The notes: generated from the sequence alone by a model not told the origin. Shown: positions 1 through 8,990, counted from the first letter of the stretch. The stretch is DNA of 64,000 nt from Bartonella raoultii (GCF_019659805.1 NZ_JAIFRO010000007.1:1-64000); one strand, 5' to 3'. Made by a program: numbers and translations.

Positions 1-272
1 ATTTAAAATCATGTACAATAACTTCATAATCTAAGTATTTTATTTTCATATTATTTAGAGTAATCTATAATAGACTCTATAGTTTAATTTCAGTTTTTTA
101 AGTATTTCTGATAGACTAAATCATAATTTTGATCAAAATTTATTTGATAATATTTAATTTTGATGTAAATATAGCGAAGTATATATAATTTGCGACATAA
201 GATTTTTAGTACTTTATTCTTTCTAAATATGATTTTTATTATGTTTAAACAATAGTAATGGGGTATAATTTT
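1..272. other. AT-rich upstream region of the outer membrane protein gene
   Basis: No gene is visible here. The stretch is very AT-rich and holds the promoter region of the following outer membrane protein gene. A short imperfect dyad (CTATA / TATAG around 69-86) could be an operator, but nothing I can see assigns it to a regulator. hbp genes of Bartonella are known to be controlled by iron and heme through Irr; I could not identify a specific site. Confidence 0.3.
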
Positions 273-1226
273 ATGAATACAAAATTTATAACAGCATCCG
301 TTTTTGCTTTCGTTTCAACTTCTGTAGCCCAAGCTGCAGATGTGATAGTTCCTCAGCAATCAGAGCAGGTCGTTTCATCAGTTAAGGTTTTTCCATCTTT
401 TTCTTGGACAGGTGTTTATTTGGGAGCTCAAGTTGGTAATTTTTCGAGCAAAAGTTCTGCAACCGTACCTAATGTTGATATTCCTCTTTATCCTGATGAA
501 AGTAGTAGAAATAAGGAATGGTTAGCACTTGATAAAAAGTATATGCCTAAACTTTCTGGATTTTTAGGTGGGTTTTATGCAGGTGTTAATTTAGGGCTCG
601 ATAATCATTTTATTTTAGGAATTGATACGGATATACTTTTATCTAACAAAAAGGATACAAAAAGTACTATCCTTACAGAGAAATCAAGTAGTGAATCAAG
701 TACTGAATCAAGCACTGAATCCACTGCGAGTGGATCTGATAATGAGGGATCTGATAATGAGGCAAGTACAGAGAGCAAAGCAAAACATCATAAAAAAGCA
801 AAGGTTATGAAAGGTTATGTTGGTGGAGTTTCTCGGTCAGTTGTGAAGAATAAAAAAGAGGTAGAAAATAGTATATCATTTTTTCATACTTTGAAACAAA
901 AATGGACCGGTGCTACACGCGTACGTATTGGTTATTCTGCTGGTCGTATGCTACCCTATATAGCTGGTGGTATTGCTTATGGACAGTTGCAGGATATTTT
1001 ATCGATCTCAATTACAGGAGAAGATCCCTTTGATAAAGTATCAGATGTTACGAAGACAATGGTTGGTTATACCATTGGCGGTGGTGTTGACTTTGCAATG
1101 ACAGATAATATGATCATACGTGCGGAATACCGTTATTCTGATTTGGGTAAGAAGAAATTTAAAGACGAAATTGAACTTAAGTATAAAACGAATGATTTTC
1201 GGGTCGGAATAGCTTACAAATTTTAG
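273..1226 (+). CDS. Omp25/hemin-binding-family outer membrane beta-barrel protein
   Basis: Predicted 317-residue outer membrane porin-like protein of the Omp25/Omp31 and Bartonella Hbp (hemin-binding) family. The ATG at 273 is chosen because GGGG at 260-263 gives a Shine-Dalgarno spacing that the in-frame ATG at 258 lacks. A Sec signal peptide ends near ...VAQA-AD. The mature start, with SWTGVYLGAQVG, and the end, with MIIRAEYRYSDLG and a C-terminal VGIAYKF, fit this family; the terminal Phe is the usual barrel-assembly signal. Between strands, at about residues 130-180, lies a Ser/Glu/Thr-rich then Lys/His-rich insert, partly coded by tandem DNA repeats, which is probably a long surface loop. 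Family members bind heme or fibronectin, but which ligand this one binds cannot be read from sequence. Monocistronic, with tandem hairpins downstream. Confidence 0.85.
   Translation: MNTKFITASVFAFVSTSVAQAADVIVPQQSEQVVSSVKVFPSFSWTGVYLGAQVGNFSSKSSATVPNVDIPLYPDESSRNKEWLALDKKYMPKLSGFLGGFYAGVNLGLDNHFILGIDTDILLSNKKDTKSTILTEKSSSESSTESSTESTASGSDNEGSDNEASTESKAKHHKKAKVMKGYVGGVSRSVVKNKKEVENSISFFHTLKQKWTGATRVRIGYSAGRMLPYIAGGIAYGQLQDILSISITGEDPFDKVSDVTKTMVGYTIGGGVDFAMTDNMIIRAEYRYSDLGKKKFKDEIELKYKTNDFRVGIAYKF
682..761 (+). repeat. In-frame tandem repeats inside the Omp loop
   Basis: Three 12-base units occupy 682-717 (AATCAAGTAGTG and two near copies), and two perfect 15-base units (GGATCTGATAATGAG) occupy 732-746 and 747-761. 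Both unit lengths are multiples of three, so copy-number change would lengthen or shorten the predicted surface loop without breaking the frame. Confidence 0.85.
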
Positions 1227-1249
1227 TTTTTTAAGATTAAAATGACTTA

Positions 1250-1305
1250 AGAGGTCCTATCAAGATAGGACCTCTATCGTATTTTGCTCTCTTATAAAAT
1301 AGAGC
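1250..1305 (+). terminator. Tandem hairpins downstream of the Omp gene
   Basis: The first hairpin pairs AGAGGTCCTATC (1250-1261) perfectly with GATAGGACCTCT (1264-1275). The second pairs GCTCT (1286-1290) with AGAGC (1301-1305) and is followed by TTTAT. The U-tracts are weak, so termination is likely but not certain. Between here and the tRNA gene I see no gene. Confidence 0.6.
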
Positions 1306-1545
1306 TTTATAGCCCCCAAACTTCAAATAATTCTAAGTTATTGTGGTAAAGTATAAAGAGTTCTTTTTAGGTGTTTATAGTTTAGAATAAAAATTTTCAG
1401 ATTCATATGGCATAGCCAGATGCTTATCAAAGGCAATATGATTCGCATTTTTTATTGTTACAGTTTTCTATAAGATAACATTACGATAATGGTACAAAAA
1501 GCCGTTTCACTTTTTAAAACGAAATAAGGAAAAACTCACCTAGAG

Positions 1546-1631
1546 TGGTGCGGACGGCGGGACTTGAACCCGCAAGGTCTTCGACCGGCAGATTTTAAGT
1601 CTGCTATGTTTACCGTTTTCATCACGTCCGC
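1546..1631 (-). tRNA. tRNA-Leu (UAA)
   Basis: The minus strand gives a class II tRNA of 86 bases with a GCGGACG/CGTCCGC acceptor stem, discriminator A and an encoded CCA at 1546-1548. The anticodon loop CTTAAAA has anticodon TAA. The long variable arm is as expected for leucine tRNA. It points away from ilvA. Confidence 0.95.
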
Positions 1632-1790
1632 GATAAGAGACCTCTCATAAGCTATATCTTTTGTTGAATCAAGAACTAATGAACAAGAAAGAAACTTTTC
1701 ATTTTTTGTAAGATTTTAACTGACAAAAGTTGTCTTTATAGTTAGAAGAAGGTTGTATAATATTAATACAGCATGAAGTGATTGGTGTTT

Positions 1791-3056
1791 ATGAGCAAAT
1801 TTATTCAAGACGTAACTAAAGCGATGGTGGCTTTGCATCATGTATTTGCTGAAACACCACTTCAACGAAATGATTTTTTAAGTCAGAAATATGATGCAGA
1901 GATTTATTTGAAACGTGAGGATTTAACACCGGTGCGTTCTTATAAAATTCGTGGTGCTTTCAATTTTGTTTCAGAAATGCTTAGTAAGGTATCGCAAGAT
2001 AGTGCATTTGTTTGTGCATCGGCGGGGAATCATGCCCAAGGGCTATCTTTTGTTTGTCGCTATTTTAAACGTAAAGGCGTGATTTTTATGCCTGTGATGA
2101 CCCCACAACAGAAAATTGATAAGACACGCATTTTTGGTAAAGAATTTATTGATATTCGTTTTGCTGGCGAGACGTTTGATCAGTGTTATGAGGCAGCACA
2201 ATCCTTTGCTAAGCAGAGTGGTGGTGTGATGGCACCGCCTTTTGATGATATGCATATTATTACTGGGCAGGCGACAGTTTTATGTGAAGCTATTTCACAA
2301 TGGAAAAAACGTAATGGAGAAAGTGAGCCGGATTTGATTATCGTACCGGTAGGTGGAGGTGGTTTGGCCAGTGGTATAAGCAAATTTTTAAGTGAATATG
2401 ATTGGAAAACAGAGCTTCGTTTTGTTGAGCCACAAAAAGCTGCAAGTTTACTTGCTTGTCTGAAGAGTGGAAAACGTGTCAAACTTGAAAAAATTGATAC
2501 ATTTGTGGATGGTGCTGCGGTGGCTGAAATTGGAGTGCTAAATTATAAGATCTTGAAAAATTTTTCACCAGATTCGGTTATTACAGTTCCTGAGAATCGT
2601 ATTTGTTCTACAATGGTTGAGATGCTTAATGTTGAAGGTGTGGTTCTTGAACCAGCGGGTGCTTTGTCAATTGATTCTCTTAATAGTTTTGCTCCTGAAG
2701 AGTTAAAAGGCAAAAAAATTCTTCTTGTTGTTTCAGGGGGAAATTTTGATTTTGAACGTTTGCCAGATATTAAAGAGCGTTCACTACGTTTTCAGGGATT
2801 GAGAAAATATTTTATTTTTAGTTTTCCACAACATCCTGGTGCATTACGTCATTTTCTTGCGCAATTATCTCCAGATGATGATATCGTACGCTTTGAGTAT
2901 CTTAAAAAATCAGCGAGAAGCTTCGGTTCTGTATTGGTCGCAATTGAAACAAAAAAATACGATAACTTTTCTCTTTTAGAGAAAAGATTCCAAGCTTTAG
3001 GTTGGCTTTATCGTGATATTACTGATGATCAAACATTATTTGATTTCGTTATTTGA
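1791..3056 (+). CDS. ilvA: Threonine dehydratase (threonine ammonia-lyase)
   Basis: PLP-dependent enzyme converting L-threonine to 2-oxobutanoate and ammonia, the entry step to isoleucine. The protein is 421 residues if the ATG at 1791 is used; an in-frame TTG at 1782 would add three residues. The Schiff-base lysine sits in SYKIRGAF (about K52), and the glycine-rich phosphate-binding loop PVGGGGLASG is near residue 185. The C-terminal ~85 residues (from FIFSFPQHPGALRHFL) form a single ACT-like regulatory domain, shorter than the two-domain E. coli IlvA. A TATAAT at 1756-1761 could be the -10 box. No other isoleucine-pathway gene is in the window, so it is transcribed alone or with the small secreted protein 35 bases downstream. 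Confidence 0.93.
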   Translation: MSKFIQDVTKAMVALHHVFAETPLQRNDFLSQKYDAEIYLKREDLTPVRSYKIRGAFNFVSEMLSKVSQDSAFVCASAGNHAQGLSFVCRYFKRKGVIFMPVMTPQQKIDKTRIFGKEFIDIRFAGETFDQCYEAAQSFAKQSGGVMAPPFDDMHIITGQATVLCEAISQWKKRNGESEPDLIIVPVGGGGLASGISKFLSEYDWKTELRFVEPQKAASLLACLKSGKRVKLEKIDTFVDGAAVAEIGVLNYKILKNFSPDSVITVPENRICSTMVEMLNVEGVVLEPAGALSIDSLNSFAPEELKGKKILLVVSGGNFDFERLPDIKERSLRFQGLRKYFIFSFPQHPGALRHFLAQLSPDDDIVRFEYLKKSARSFGSVLVAIETKKYDNFSLLEKRFQALGWLYRDITDDQTLFDFVI

Positions 3057-3091
3057 ACAATTAAAATTTTTATGAAAATAAGAAATATAAA

Positions 3092-3628
3092 ATGAGATCT
3101 CTTTTTTATTTTGTACTGAGTCTGTTTTTGTTTTTCAATATTGCTAAACCAACTTTGGCAATTGAACCAATGGCAATACAAAAAGCTGAACTTTCAAGAT
3201 TAATTATTGATGTTAATAACGCCATAAAAAGTAGAAACTTTGAGTCTCTTTCTATTTATATGCCGGATCGGCTTTATAAAGAAATGGCGCGTCGATTGAA
3301 TACGACAGAGGATAATTTACGTGATAGTTTAATTAAGCAGATTCGCGTACAGTTTGAGAGATTTCCTTCTGGCACTTATCATTTAGATGAAACAAATGTA
3401 GAATATCAACAAACAGATAAGGGGAGTTTTTATGCTTTAATTCCTACGATACTTGAAGCAAAAGAGCACACCGTTCTCTATAAGACTTTGGCGATTTTTG
3501 ATGAAAACAAGTGGTATTTAATCTACGGTGGTCAGAAAACAGTACAAAATCCAGTTTTTCTTGAGATTTATCCTGATTTTGAAAGAGTTCATTTACCAAA
3601 GGAAACAATTATAAAAAATAATAGATAA
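3092..3628 (+). CDS. Small secreted protein, paralogue of the gene at 48367-48927
   Basis: I do not recognise a named family. The 178-residue product starts with a Sec signal peptide (hydrophobic FYFVLSLFLFFNIA, cleavage near TLA-IEP). The mature part begins with helices, then a region around YHLDETNVEY, a segment LAIFDENKWYLIYGG and an end PDFERVHLP. The same layout occurs in the minus-strand gene at 48367-48927 (IALFENNKWYFIRGN, PGLEKIKVN), so the two are diverged paralogues. The helix-then-sheet pattern with a buried KWY strand resembles NTF2-like folds; that is inference. It lies 35 bases after ilvA on the same strand. A periplasmic or secreted location is likely; function unknown. Confidence 0.75.
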   Translation: MRSLFYFVLSLFLFFNIAKPTLAIEPMAIQKAELSRLIIDVNNAIKSRNFESLSIYMPDRLYKEMARRLNTTEDNLRDSLIKQIRVQFERFPSGTYHLDETNVEYQQTDKGSFYALIPTILEAKEHTVLYKTLAIFDENKWYLIYGGQKTVQNPVFLEIYPDFERVHLPKETIIKNNR

Positions 3629-3711
3629 AAATGTTGTTTTCTTATTATTGTTCAATAATTTTTACAAATCCCTTGCTTTTTTAGCATAATACTATCATAA
3701 TAGAATTAAAG

Positions 3712-3828
3712 ATGTTTAAGCCGGTTCGTGAGCTTTTTATAAAATGGAATTTATGCATCTTTATCCTTATTCTAGGGTACGCGTGGGTTGCGCAAATCAC
3801 TTTTTCAGGAACTGCTTCACTCGTTTAA
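3712..3828 (+). CDS. Possible 38-residue membrane peptide
   Basis: A short frame starts at ATG 3712 and ends at TAA 3826-3828. The product has a positively charged start (MFKPVRELFIKW), then one hydrophobic segment (CIFILILGYAWVAQI) that could span the membrane, and a short polar tail. The upstream AATTAAAG is a poor Shine-Dalgarno match. It fills most of the spacer between the secreted protein gene and the helicase gene. It may be a real small membrane protein or chance; conservation in related genomes would decide. Confidence 0.25.
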   Translation: MFKPVRELFIKWNLCIFILILGYAWVAQITFSGTASLV

Positions 3829-3919
3829 TAGGTCAATATTTCTTTTTGCGGATTCTTGAACAAGAAAATTAGCTTATTACTCTTCATTGAGAATTATTAA
3901 GCTGAGGAAAGATTTTATT

Positions 3920-5299
3920 TTGAATATAAGTAGAGAAAATGTTTTCATTAAGTTGGGTTTGCCCGCTCTTTTGAATAAAAATTTGCGTACAGCTGGTATA
4001 TATAGACCAAAGCCTATTCAAGAACAAGCTATCCCTGTGATGCTAAAAAGACATGATATCTTAGGTATTGCACAAACAGGCTCTGGTAAAACATTAGCCT
4101 TTGGTTTACCTATACTGAGTCAAATTTTGGCTTTGGGTGATAAGCGTTGTCCTAAAACTGCGCGTGCTTTGATTTTAGCCCCTACACGTGAACTCGTTGT
4201 GCAGATTGATGAAACAATTCGAATTATGGCAAAAGGAACACATCTCTCGACCTGTCTTATTTTAGGTGGAGTATCACGTTTAAAACAAATTAAACGTATG
4301 GAAGCAGGTGTGGATGTTTTAATAGCAACGCCGGGGCGTTTAAGAGATCTTATTCGTGAAAAATATGTTGATCTTTCTCAATCTCGTTTTTTGGTTTTAG
4401 ATGAAGCAGATCGTATGTTAGATATGGGCTTTATCAATGATGTACGGCAGATTGCAAAGCTATTGCATCAAGATCATCAGACAGCACTTTTTTCTGCGAC
4501 AATGTCGAAGGAAATTACTATATTGGCACAATGTTTGCTTAATAATCCTATTAAAATAGAAGTTGTTCCTCAAGGAACTACAGCTGCTGGCGTTACCCAA
4601 AAATTATATTGTATTCCTACCTGTGAAAAAAAGAATGTTTTAAGTAAGCTTTTAAAAAATCCAGTTTTTTCTTCGGTTATGGTTTTTACTCGGACAAAAC
4701 ATGGTGCTGATTCTGTTACACGTCATTTAAAAAGAAGTGGCTATTCTGTCGCAACAATTCATGGAAATAAATCACAAAGTGCTCGCCAATCAGCTTTAAA
4801 AGCTTTTCGTGAAAAATCGGTACAGATTCTTATTGCGACAGATATTGTTGCACGCGGTATTGATATAGCAGAAATAAGTCATGTTATTAATTATGATTTA
4901 CCTGATGAAGCTGAAAGCTATGTACATCGTATTGGTCGTACAGGACGCAACGATGCATCTGGTGAGGCACTCACATTTTTTGATGAAAAAGTAGAAAAGG
5001 CGCGATTGGATTCTATAGAGCGCTTGATTCGTATAAAACTAGTGCGCGAATCTATTCCAGAACAATTTACAGCATTTGCAGAAAAATCAATTATGCTAGA
5101 AGATAGAGAAAAAGAAAAAAGTAAAAAAAATCTTAGGAAATCTAACTCCCAGAAGCGATCTTTAGGATGTAAAGATGTTTTGGCACAGTCACAGGGGAGC
5201 AACTTTTCGTCTGCAAATGAAAAATATAAAAAAGCCAAAAAAAGGGCAAAACGTGCGAAATCTTCTCGTTTAAGAAGAATGGCAAAGAAGGCAGCTTGA
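3920..5299 (+). CDS. rhlE: DEAD-box ATP-dependent RNA helicase (RhlE-like)
   Basis: ATP-dependent RNA unwinding enzyme acting on structured RNA, probably in ribosome assembly or mRNA turnover. The visible motifs in order are the Q motif (RPKPIQEQAIP), Walker A (AQTGSGKT), PTRELVVQI, TPGRL, VLDEADRMLD, SAT (LFSATMS), ATDIVARGIDI and HRIGRTGR. The C-terminal ~70 residues are a Lys/Arg-rich tail of the kind that binds RNA non-specifically. The TTG at 3920 is preferred because GAGGAAAG (3904-3911) lies eight bases upstream; the reading frame is open to an earlier TTG at 3887 that has no ribosome binding site. About 459 residues. The subfamily name is less certain than the helicase call. Confidence 0.9.
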   Translation: MNISRENVFIKLGLPALLNKNLRTAGIYRPKPIQEQAIPVMLKRHDILGIAQTGSGKTLAFGLPILSQILALGDKRCPKTARALILAPTRELVVQIDETIRIMAKGTHLSTCLILGGVSRLKQIKRMEAGVDVLIATPGRLRDLIREKYVDLSQSRFLVLDEADRMLDMGFINDVRQIAKLLHQDHQTALFSATMSKEITILAQCLLNNPIKIEVVPQGTTAAGVTQKLYCIPTCEKKNVLSKLLKNPVFSSVMVFTRTKHGADSVTRHLKRSGYSVATIHGNKSQSARQSALKAFREKSVQILIATDIVARGIDIAEISHVINYDLPDEAESYVHRIGRTGRNDASGEALTFFDEKVEKARLDSIERLIRIKLVRESIPEQFTAFAEKSIMLEDREKEKSKKNLRKSNSQKRSLGCKDVLAQSQGSNFSSANEKYKKAKKRAKRAKSSRLRRMAKKAA

Positions 5300-5481
5300 A
5301 TGAGAGTTAAAGAAAATAAATGACAAAAATAGTCGTTACAGCACTACTCTAATGGAAATAAGCTTGGAAAGAATCTCTGATTCGAAGAAATTTAAGAGAT
5401 ATAGTAAGAAAATTCCATTCTCATATTCTAAATCTAATAATACTATTAAAAGCAGTAAGTTACATTGCTTAAAACAATAAG

Positions 5482-5556
5482 TGGCTCCCCGGGCCGGATT
5501 CGAACCAGCGACCAACCGGTTAACAGCCGGTTGCTCTACCGCTGAGCTACCGGGGA
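5482..5556 (-). tRNA. tRNA-Asn (GUU)
   Basis: Minus-strand 75-base tRNA with acceptor TCCCCGG/CCGGGGA, D-arm with AGCTCAGCGG, anticodon loop CTGTTAA (anticodon GTT), T-arm GGTTCGAATCC, discriminator G and an encoded CCA at 5482-5484. Confidence 0.95.
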
Positions 5557-5742
5557 ACAACGCTCAACTATCTCACTGCAAGGGCTATAGCAAAGCAATA
5601 CTGATTTGCAAAGGATAAAATTATATTTTTTAAAAAAAAATATTAAAAACTACATAAAAAGAAGAAAAAAGATTAGAGAAGATTTCTATATCTTGACGGA
5701 TGCGTTGCCTTCCCTTATTGACACTTCTATATTTGTTGATGA

Positions 5743-5816
5743 GGCCTCGTGGCGGAATGGTTACGCAGAGGACTGCAAATCCTTGTATCCCGGTTCGATT
5801 CCGGGCGAGGCCTCCA
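5743..5816 (+). tRNA. tRNA-Cys (GCA)
   Basis: 74-base tRNA with acceptor GGCCTCG/CGAGGCC, anticodon loop CTGCAAA (anticodon GCA), T-arm GGTTCGATTCC, discriminator T and encoded CCA at 5814-5816. A short inverted repeat directly after it (AGCCA 5816-5820, TGGCT 5831-5835) may end the transcript. Confidence 0.95.
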
Positions 5817-6025
5817 GCCAATTTTTAAAATGGCTTTGGGGGATCTTATGTGAAAGAAATTATTTCCCTCCATAGTAAGAACGTTTTTATATGACAGAAA
5901 ATGCGATTAAAATCTAAATTGTTGACTGTCGCGTACTTTTTTGCAACATCCATAGTAAAAGGTTTTTAATCTTCCTTGTCACTATTTTGTTTGTTGTTGT
6001 TTGTATGTAGGAGAAAATAATCATT

Positions 6026-6700
6026 ATGGTTGCAGACTTTGCAGAGCTTCGTCGCAAAATGGTTGACAATCAAATTCGTACGGTAGATGTTACGGATTTA
6101 TCAGTTCTTGAGGCATTTTTAATCGTACCGCGTGAAGATTTTATACCTCAAGAGAGGAAAGCTTTAAGTTATCTTGATAGTGATATTGTTATATGTCCAG
6201 CGCAAGGTGGTTTACCTGCCTGTTATTTAATGGGGCCGGCATCTTTGGCAAAATTATTACAGCTTGCAGCTGTTAAACCATCTGATATCGTTTTAGATAT
6301 TGGGGCCAATAGTGGATATTGTGCTGCATTGCTTTCAAAGATTGCGGGATCTGTGATTGCTTTAGAAGGGAATAAAACTCTTTCGGAACAAGCTGCTGAA
6401 ATTTTAGAACGTAATCAATGTGATAATGTGGTTGTTGTTCATGGACCATTAGAACAAGGTTATGCCGCTGAGGGACCTTATGATGTAATTTTTATTGAGG
6501 GTTCTGTTGATTTTATTCCAGAAGCTATCTTTGATCAAATGAAAGAAGGTGGACGTCTTGTAGTGGTTGAAGGGCATGGTAATGCTGGTGTTGCACGAAT
6601 CTATATAAAAGAAGATGAAATTATTTCAGCTCGCCGTGCTTTTAATCTCGCTGTGAAACGTCTTCCTGGTTTTTTAAAAACACCTGATTTTGTATTTTAG
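6026..6700 (+). CDS. pcm: Protein-L-isoaspartate O-methyltransferase family protein
   Basis: SAM-dependent methyltransferase expected to methylate isoaspartyl residues in aged proteins for repair. 224 residues, close to the usual size. The N-terminal part (RRKMVDNQIRTVDVTD, then FLIVPREDFIP) is typical of the alphaproteobacterial PCMT-like branch. The SAM-binding motif I is VLDIGANSGYCAALLSK, followed by an acidic end of strand 2 (ALEGN) and the post-I motif VVHGPLEQGY. An AGGAG-type ribosome binding site (GTAGGAGAAAA) precedes the ATG. tolC follows after 52 bases on the same strand, probably one operon, an arrangement I recall from rhizobia. Enzymatic specificity is inferred from the family only. 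Confidence 0.85.
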   Translation: MVADFAELRRKMVDNQIRTVDVTDLSVLEAFLIVPREDFIPQERKALSYLDSDIVICPAQGGLPACYLMGPASLAKLLQLAAVKPSDIVLDIGANSGYCAALLSKIAGSVIALEGNKTLSEQAAEILERNQCDNVVVVHGPLEQGYAAEGPYDVIFIEGSVDFIPEAIFDQMKEGGRLVVVEGHGNAGVARIYIKEDEIISARRAFNLAVKRLPGFLKTPDFVF

Positions 6701-6752
6701 TACTTGTTTTTTATGATTTAAAAATAGTTTTGTAATATTGGGATGTGTTATT

Positions 6753-8054
6753 GTGAGTATTGTGTTTAGAATAAACAAAAAATTTCAGGCGTGTTTTTTG
6801 CTGTTGTTAAGTGTTTGTCTATCAGGAGCGGTTTGCGCTGAAACGTTGATGGATGCGTTTTCTAAAGCTTATGTAAACAATGCTAAATTGAATAGTGAAC
6901 GAGCAGCTGTGCGTATATCTAGTGATGATGTGGTCATTGCACGGTCCGGTTTATTGCCGCAAATTGAAGGAGTTGGGAGCTATGGGCGTAATAAGGCTGT
7001 AATGGGACCTTATACTACTTCTGGGTCTATTGGGATAAAATTAAATCAAAGGTTATTTGATGGCTTTATTACGCAAAATACGTTTTTAGCTGCTCAGCTT
7101 AAGTTACAGGCGCAGCATGAATATCTTCGTAATGCTGAGCAAAATGTGTTTTTAGATACTGTAACGGCATATGCTAATCTCTATCAAGCGCGTCGTATTG
7201 CTGATCTTCGGAGAGAGAATTTGGCAGCTCTTGAAGAGCAAGTTCGTTCGAATAAAGCAAAATTTGATGTGGGAGAAGGGGGGCGTGTTGATCTTTCTCA
7301 GGCGCAAGCTGCACGTTCTGTGGCTGTTTCAGAGCTTAGTCTTGCACGTGCTGATGTAAAAGCAGCAGAAGCTGTTTATAGACAGGTTGTTGGTTCTGAT
7401 CCTGAAAGATTGAAACGTCCACCAGTGGCACAGGGGTTGCCTGTAAATCTTGATACTGCTTATCGAATAAGTGTTGCGTTACATCCAGCAATTCTTTATG
7501 CACAGTATTTAATTGATGCACGCTCTTATAATGTAAAAGCAAAAGAAGGCGCTTTACTTCCTAAAGTTGATTTTTCTGCAGCAGCTTCTTATAACCGTAT
7601 TTATAGTGGTGTTGGAGAGGATGGTGTTTCTAAATCTATAGGATTATCAGTGCATATTCCAATTTTTGAAGGTGGGCGTACCTCTGCGCAGATTCGCCAA
7701 TCAAAAGAGCAGTTGGGGCAGGCACATCTTCAGCTTGATTTGGCTAAGAGTAGTACGAGACAAGCGCTTACTTCTGCTTGGTTTCAGTTAGAGGGGGCAC
7801 GCGCATCTGTTATTGCATATCGTGAAAGTGTTCGTGCTGCTGAAATTGCTTTTAAAGGCCGTATTCAAGAAAACCATGTGGGACAGGCAACAACGTTGGA
7901 TGTTTTAAATTCTCGAACGCAGTTAATTAATGCACAGATTGCCCTTGCTATGGCAGAACGGAATGTTGTGGTTGCTAGTTATAGTGTTCAATCATTTATT
8001 GGGAAATTAACTGCAAAGTATTTAGGCTTAAAAGAGGTTAAATATATTCGATAA
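6753..8054 (+). CDS. tolC: TolC-family outer membrane efflux protein
   Basis: Trimeric outer membrane channel that completes tripartite efflux pumps and type I secretion systems, spanning outer membrane and periplasm. About 433 residues with a Sec signal peptide (hydrophobic FLLLLSVCLSGAVCA, then ETLMDAF). Two outer membrane efflux repeats are visible: long coiled-coil helices rich in Ala, Gln and Arg around residues 60-215 and 240-420, each with a strand turn (IGIKLNQRLFDGG-like and SLSVHIPIFEGG-like). The GTG at 6753 is chosen because GGGA (6740-6743) gives suitable spacing; a TTG at 6738 is in frame without one. No inner membrane pump gene is adjacent, so partners are encoded elsewhere. 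Confidence 0.9.
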   Translation: MSIVFRINKKFQACFLLLLSVCLSGAVCAETLMDAFSKAYVNNAKLNSERAAVRISSDDVVIARSGLLPQIEGVGSYGRNKAVMGPYTTSGSIGIKLNQRLFDGFITQNTFLAAQLKLQAQHEYLRNAEQNVFLDTVTAYANLYQARRIADLRRENLAALEEQVRSNKAKFDVGEGGRVDLSQAQAARSVAVSELSLARADVKAAEAVYRQVVGSDPERLKRPPVAQGLPVNLDTAYRISVALHPAILYAQYLIDARSYNVKAKEGALLPKVDFSAAASYNRIYSGVGEDGVSKSIGLSVHIPIFEGGRTSAQIRQSKEQLGQAHLQLDLAKSSTRQALTSAWFQLEGARASVIAYRESVRAAEIAFKGRIQENHVGQATTLDVLNSRTQLINAQIALAMAERNVVVASYSVQSFIGKLTAKYLGLKEVKYIR

Positions 8055-8160
8055 ATAGAAAAAACGATTCTTTCAAATTTACGAATAATTTTGTTTTAAA
8101 AAGATCAATTAATTAAGGATTGGATGTGTTAAAAAACTGTGGTTAGGTGCTATTTTATAA

Positions 8161-8192
8161 ATGAAGAAAGTTGTGTGGAGCACTTTCTTCAT
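8161..8192. other. Perfect 11-bp stem-loop between tolC and popZ
   Basis: ATGAAGAAAGT (8161-8171) is an exact inverse of ACTTTCTTCAT (8182-8192), with a 10-base loop. On the plus strand no U-tract follows, so it is not a classical terminator for tolC; it could be an mRNA-end structure or a protein site. The rest of the 8055-8289 spacer shows nothing else. Confidence 0.5.
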
Positions 8193-8289
8193 GACAACAT
8201 GACAAAGAGAGTTATTGATCTTATGATTCTTTTTCTTACACTAAGAGTGTGATTCTGTTTGTTGTTGCGTTTTTGAGAGGTTTTAAAGT

Positions 8290-8856
8290 ATGGTACAGAG
8301 TTCAAGCGTGTTACGTGAGCCAAGTATGGATGAAATTTTGACATCTATTCGCGAAATAATCGAAGAAAATGCAGTTCAGTCCGATCACTTTTTAAGTGAA
8401 AATGTTGCGGTGAATTCCTCTACAAATCATTCAGCAGAAGCATCGGATGGTGTTTATGATACGACGTTGTCTGTTGATGATGCGATGAAAGCTTTGGCTG
8501 ATCGTATTGGCCTTTCTTCTGAAAATCAGGACTTTTCTTTAACGCAAGAAAAAGAAAATATAACAGCGGAAAATAATACGGTTGGCGTAGATATGCAAAA
8601 GGTGAAACTTTCTTCTGAAGAACAAGATTTTGTTCATAAAGCAAAAAAATATAATGATGAGGCACGTGTATCTCAATCGGAGAATATGGCTGCTGGACGT
8701 GTAGAATTATCTGCATATTGTATTTCTTCTGCAGAGAAGATTGCAAGGGATGTATTGCGTCCAGCTATAGCAGAATGGTTACAAGATAAATTGCCTATTT
8801 TACTTGAAGATATTTTACGGGAAGAGATTGTTAAGGCAATTAAGAAATCATCTTAA
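8290..8856 (+). CDS. popZ: PopZ-like polar organising protein (DUF2497)
   Basis: 188-residue member of the DUF2497/PopZ family, cytosolic scaffold proteins that assemble at cell poles and tether the chromosome origin in alphaproteobacteria. The conserved N-terminal helix REPSMDEILTSIREIIEEN is present, followed by a variable acidic Ser/Glu-rich stretch (about residues 35-130) and the conserved C-terminal oligomerisation helices (SAEKIARDVLRPAIAEWLQ, LLEDILREEIVKAIKK). It sits directly upstream of valS on the same strand, the common rhizobial order as I recall it. The function is known for Caulobacter and Agrobacterium homologues and is inferred here. Confidence 0.88.
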   Translation: MVQSSSVLREPSMDEILTSIREIIEENAVQSDHFLSENVAVNSSTNHSAEASDGVYDTTLSVDDAMKALADRIGLSSENQDFSLTQEKENITAENNTVGVDMQKVKLSSEEQDFVHKAKKYNDEARVSQSENMAAGRVELSAYCISSAEKIARDVLRPAIAEWLQDKLPILLEDILREEIVKAIKKSS

Positions 8857-8990
8857 TTCTTTATCTTCTCATTTTTTATGAGAGTTTTGTCTCTTGTTTT
8901 GCAGACTCAATGATGAATACAGTTTGCGGAATGATGTAGTTTAATTTTTGATGATATAGTGTTTTTTCAGCGGCGTTATGGGTGGAGAGA

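Noticed and set aside
1375-1467. Minus-strand open stretch of about 30 codons (contains IAFDKHLAMPYESENFYSKL)
   Set aside because: It looks somewhat protein-like but has no start codon before an upstream stop and matches nothing I know; too short to call a pseudogene.
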